In this document: one piece after another, positions 5,710 to 6,125 of the stretch
How positions within the stretch are numbered: the first letter of the stretch is position 1
Layout of the letters: each line of letters opens with the position of its first letter
DNA from: Candidatus Methanomethylophilaceae archaeon
GTDB taxonomy: Archaea > Thermoplasmatota > Thermoplasmata > Methanomassiliicoccales > Methanomethylophilaceae
Direction: 5' to 3'
Assembly: GCA_017455785.1 (NCBI GenBank)
Contig: JAFSYZ010000139.1
Location: forward strand, 1-6,125
Length of the DNA: 6,125 nucleotides
Made by a program: the position numbers and the translations under genes
The notes under the pieces: generated by a model
Told to the model about the DNA's origin: nothing
The model's database searches: none
Seen by the model: only the letters and a program-made list of their open reading frames with translations

Positions 5710-6125
5710 ATGATGTTCACCACCAAGACTCTGTTGGAAGGCCACATACCGGAAGGTGTGAAGGTCGGCATAGGTTGCAGCGGCAAGACAGCCAAGGTTA
5801 AGAACAGTGTCAGAGGGATAGAGGGTTCCGCTACGGTCTACACTGATCCCGAGAGGTTGGTGGACGATCTTGTTACCGGAAAGATAGATGCGGCCGTTCG
5901 CGGTGATATGTCATCATCGATCCTTCTGCCGATCTTGAAGAAGAAGATGGGTGTGGACGAACTGGAACGTGTCGTTCTCATGGAACCCATAAACAGGAAG
6001 CTCATCATGACTGCGCCCGTAGGGATAGACGAAGGGTGGACGGTGGAACAGAAGCACGACCTCGTTATCAGAAGTATTGATTTGATGAAGAGGATCGGCA
6101 TGGGAACCAGGATAGCTATAATGTC
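5710..6125 (+). CDS. mtxX: Methanogenesis marker protein 4 / MtxX family, C-terminus beyond window
   Basis: The frame is open from tandem ATGs at 5710 and 5713 to the right edge, giving 138 complete codons of a protein that in this family is usually around 240-260 residues. Recognisable family features are VGIGCSGKT (19-27), IDAAVRGDMSSSILLPILKK (59-78) and APVGIDEGWTVEQKHDL (102-118). MtxX/Mmp4 proteins have been annotated as putative methyltransferase subunits because of gene neighbourhoods in Methanosarcina, but they resemble the phosphotransacetylase/isocitrate-dehydrogenase-like fold and their activity is, to my knowledge, unproven. Their distribution follows methanogenesis, so this gene is the best clue to the host's lifestyle. 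It is likely cytoplasmic. A TATA-like element 26 bases upstream suggests transcription separate from the exporter operon. Either ATG could be used; the first is preferred because a leaderless start would place it at the mRNA end. Confidence 0.85.
   Translation, partial: MMFTTKTLLEGHIPEGVKVGIGCSGKTAKVKNSVRGIEGSATVYTDPERLVDDLVTGKIDAAVRGDMSSSILLPILKKKMGVDELERVVLMEPINRKLIMTAPVGIDEGWTVEQKHDLVIRSIDLMKRIGMGTRIAIM

Noticed and set aside
5838..6101. Minus-strand open frame of 87 codons opposite the start of mtxX
   Set aside because: The plus-strand frame carries conserved MtxX motifs over the same bases, so the minus-strand frame is a shadow.

Overview
The window looks like part of a methanogenic archaeon's chromosome, most probably from the Methanomassiliicoccales/Thermoplasmata branch (an inference from gene content, not from a marker tree). 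The clues are: a C-terminally cut gene matching methanogenesis marker protein 4 (MtxX), a family known essentially from methanogens; a substrate-binding protein that carries a dockerin-type module between its membrane anchor and its ligand-binding domain; AT-rich archaeal TATA-like elements with short or absent leaders; and Shine-Dalgarno sequences of the GGTGATC/GAGGTG type. GTG starts are used for two of the genes.

Layout. Positions 1-79 hold GC-rich inverted repeats but no gene I can recognise. From 1418 down to 80 on the minus strand lies an iron/cobalamin-type (Peripla_BP_2) ABC substrate-binding protein. Its reading frame as given stops at 273, but the missing C-terminal lobe is intact in another frame down to a stop at 80-82, so the gene is split by a frameshift at a short TG/CA tract (290-296). 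A 183-base AT-rich divergent intergenic region (1419-1601) separates it from a plus-strand operon: FecCD-type permease (1602-2711), ABC ATPase (2716-3507), class I SAM-dependent methyltransferase (3517-4296) and MATE-family exporter (4293-5669). The junctions are 4 bases, 9 bases and a 4-base overlap, so co-transcription is likely. After a 40-base gap with its own TATA-like element, mtxX begins at 5710 and runs off the right edge.

How the parts fit. The binding protein, permease and ATPase are the three parts of one importer for a metal chelate or corrinoid, with the binding protein transcribed divergently from the shared control region. The methyltransferase and exporter sit in the same transcription unit as the importer. 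A reasonable but unproven reading is that the methyltransferase modifies a small molecule tied to metal or corrinoid handling and the MATE protein moves it, or its waste product, out of the cell. No biosynthetic enzyme for a siderophore or nicotianamine-like chelator is present here to settle this. mtxX is probably a separate unit belonging to methanogenesis.

The items most worth attention are the frameshifted binding protein, the embedded dockerin module, the importer-methyltransferase-exporter operon, the ATPase with Val in place of the Q-loop glutamine, and the dyad-rich divergent control region.
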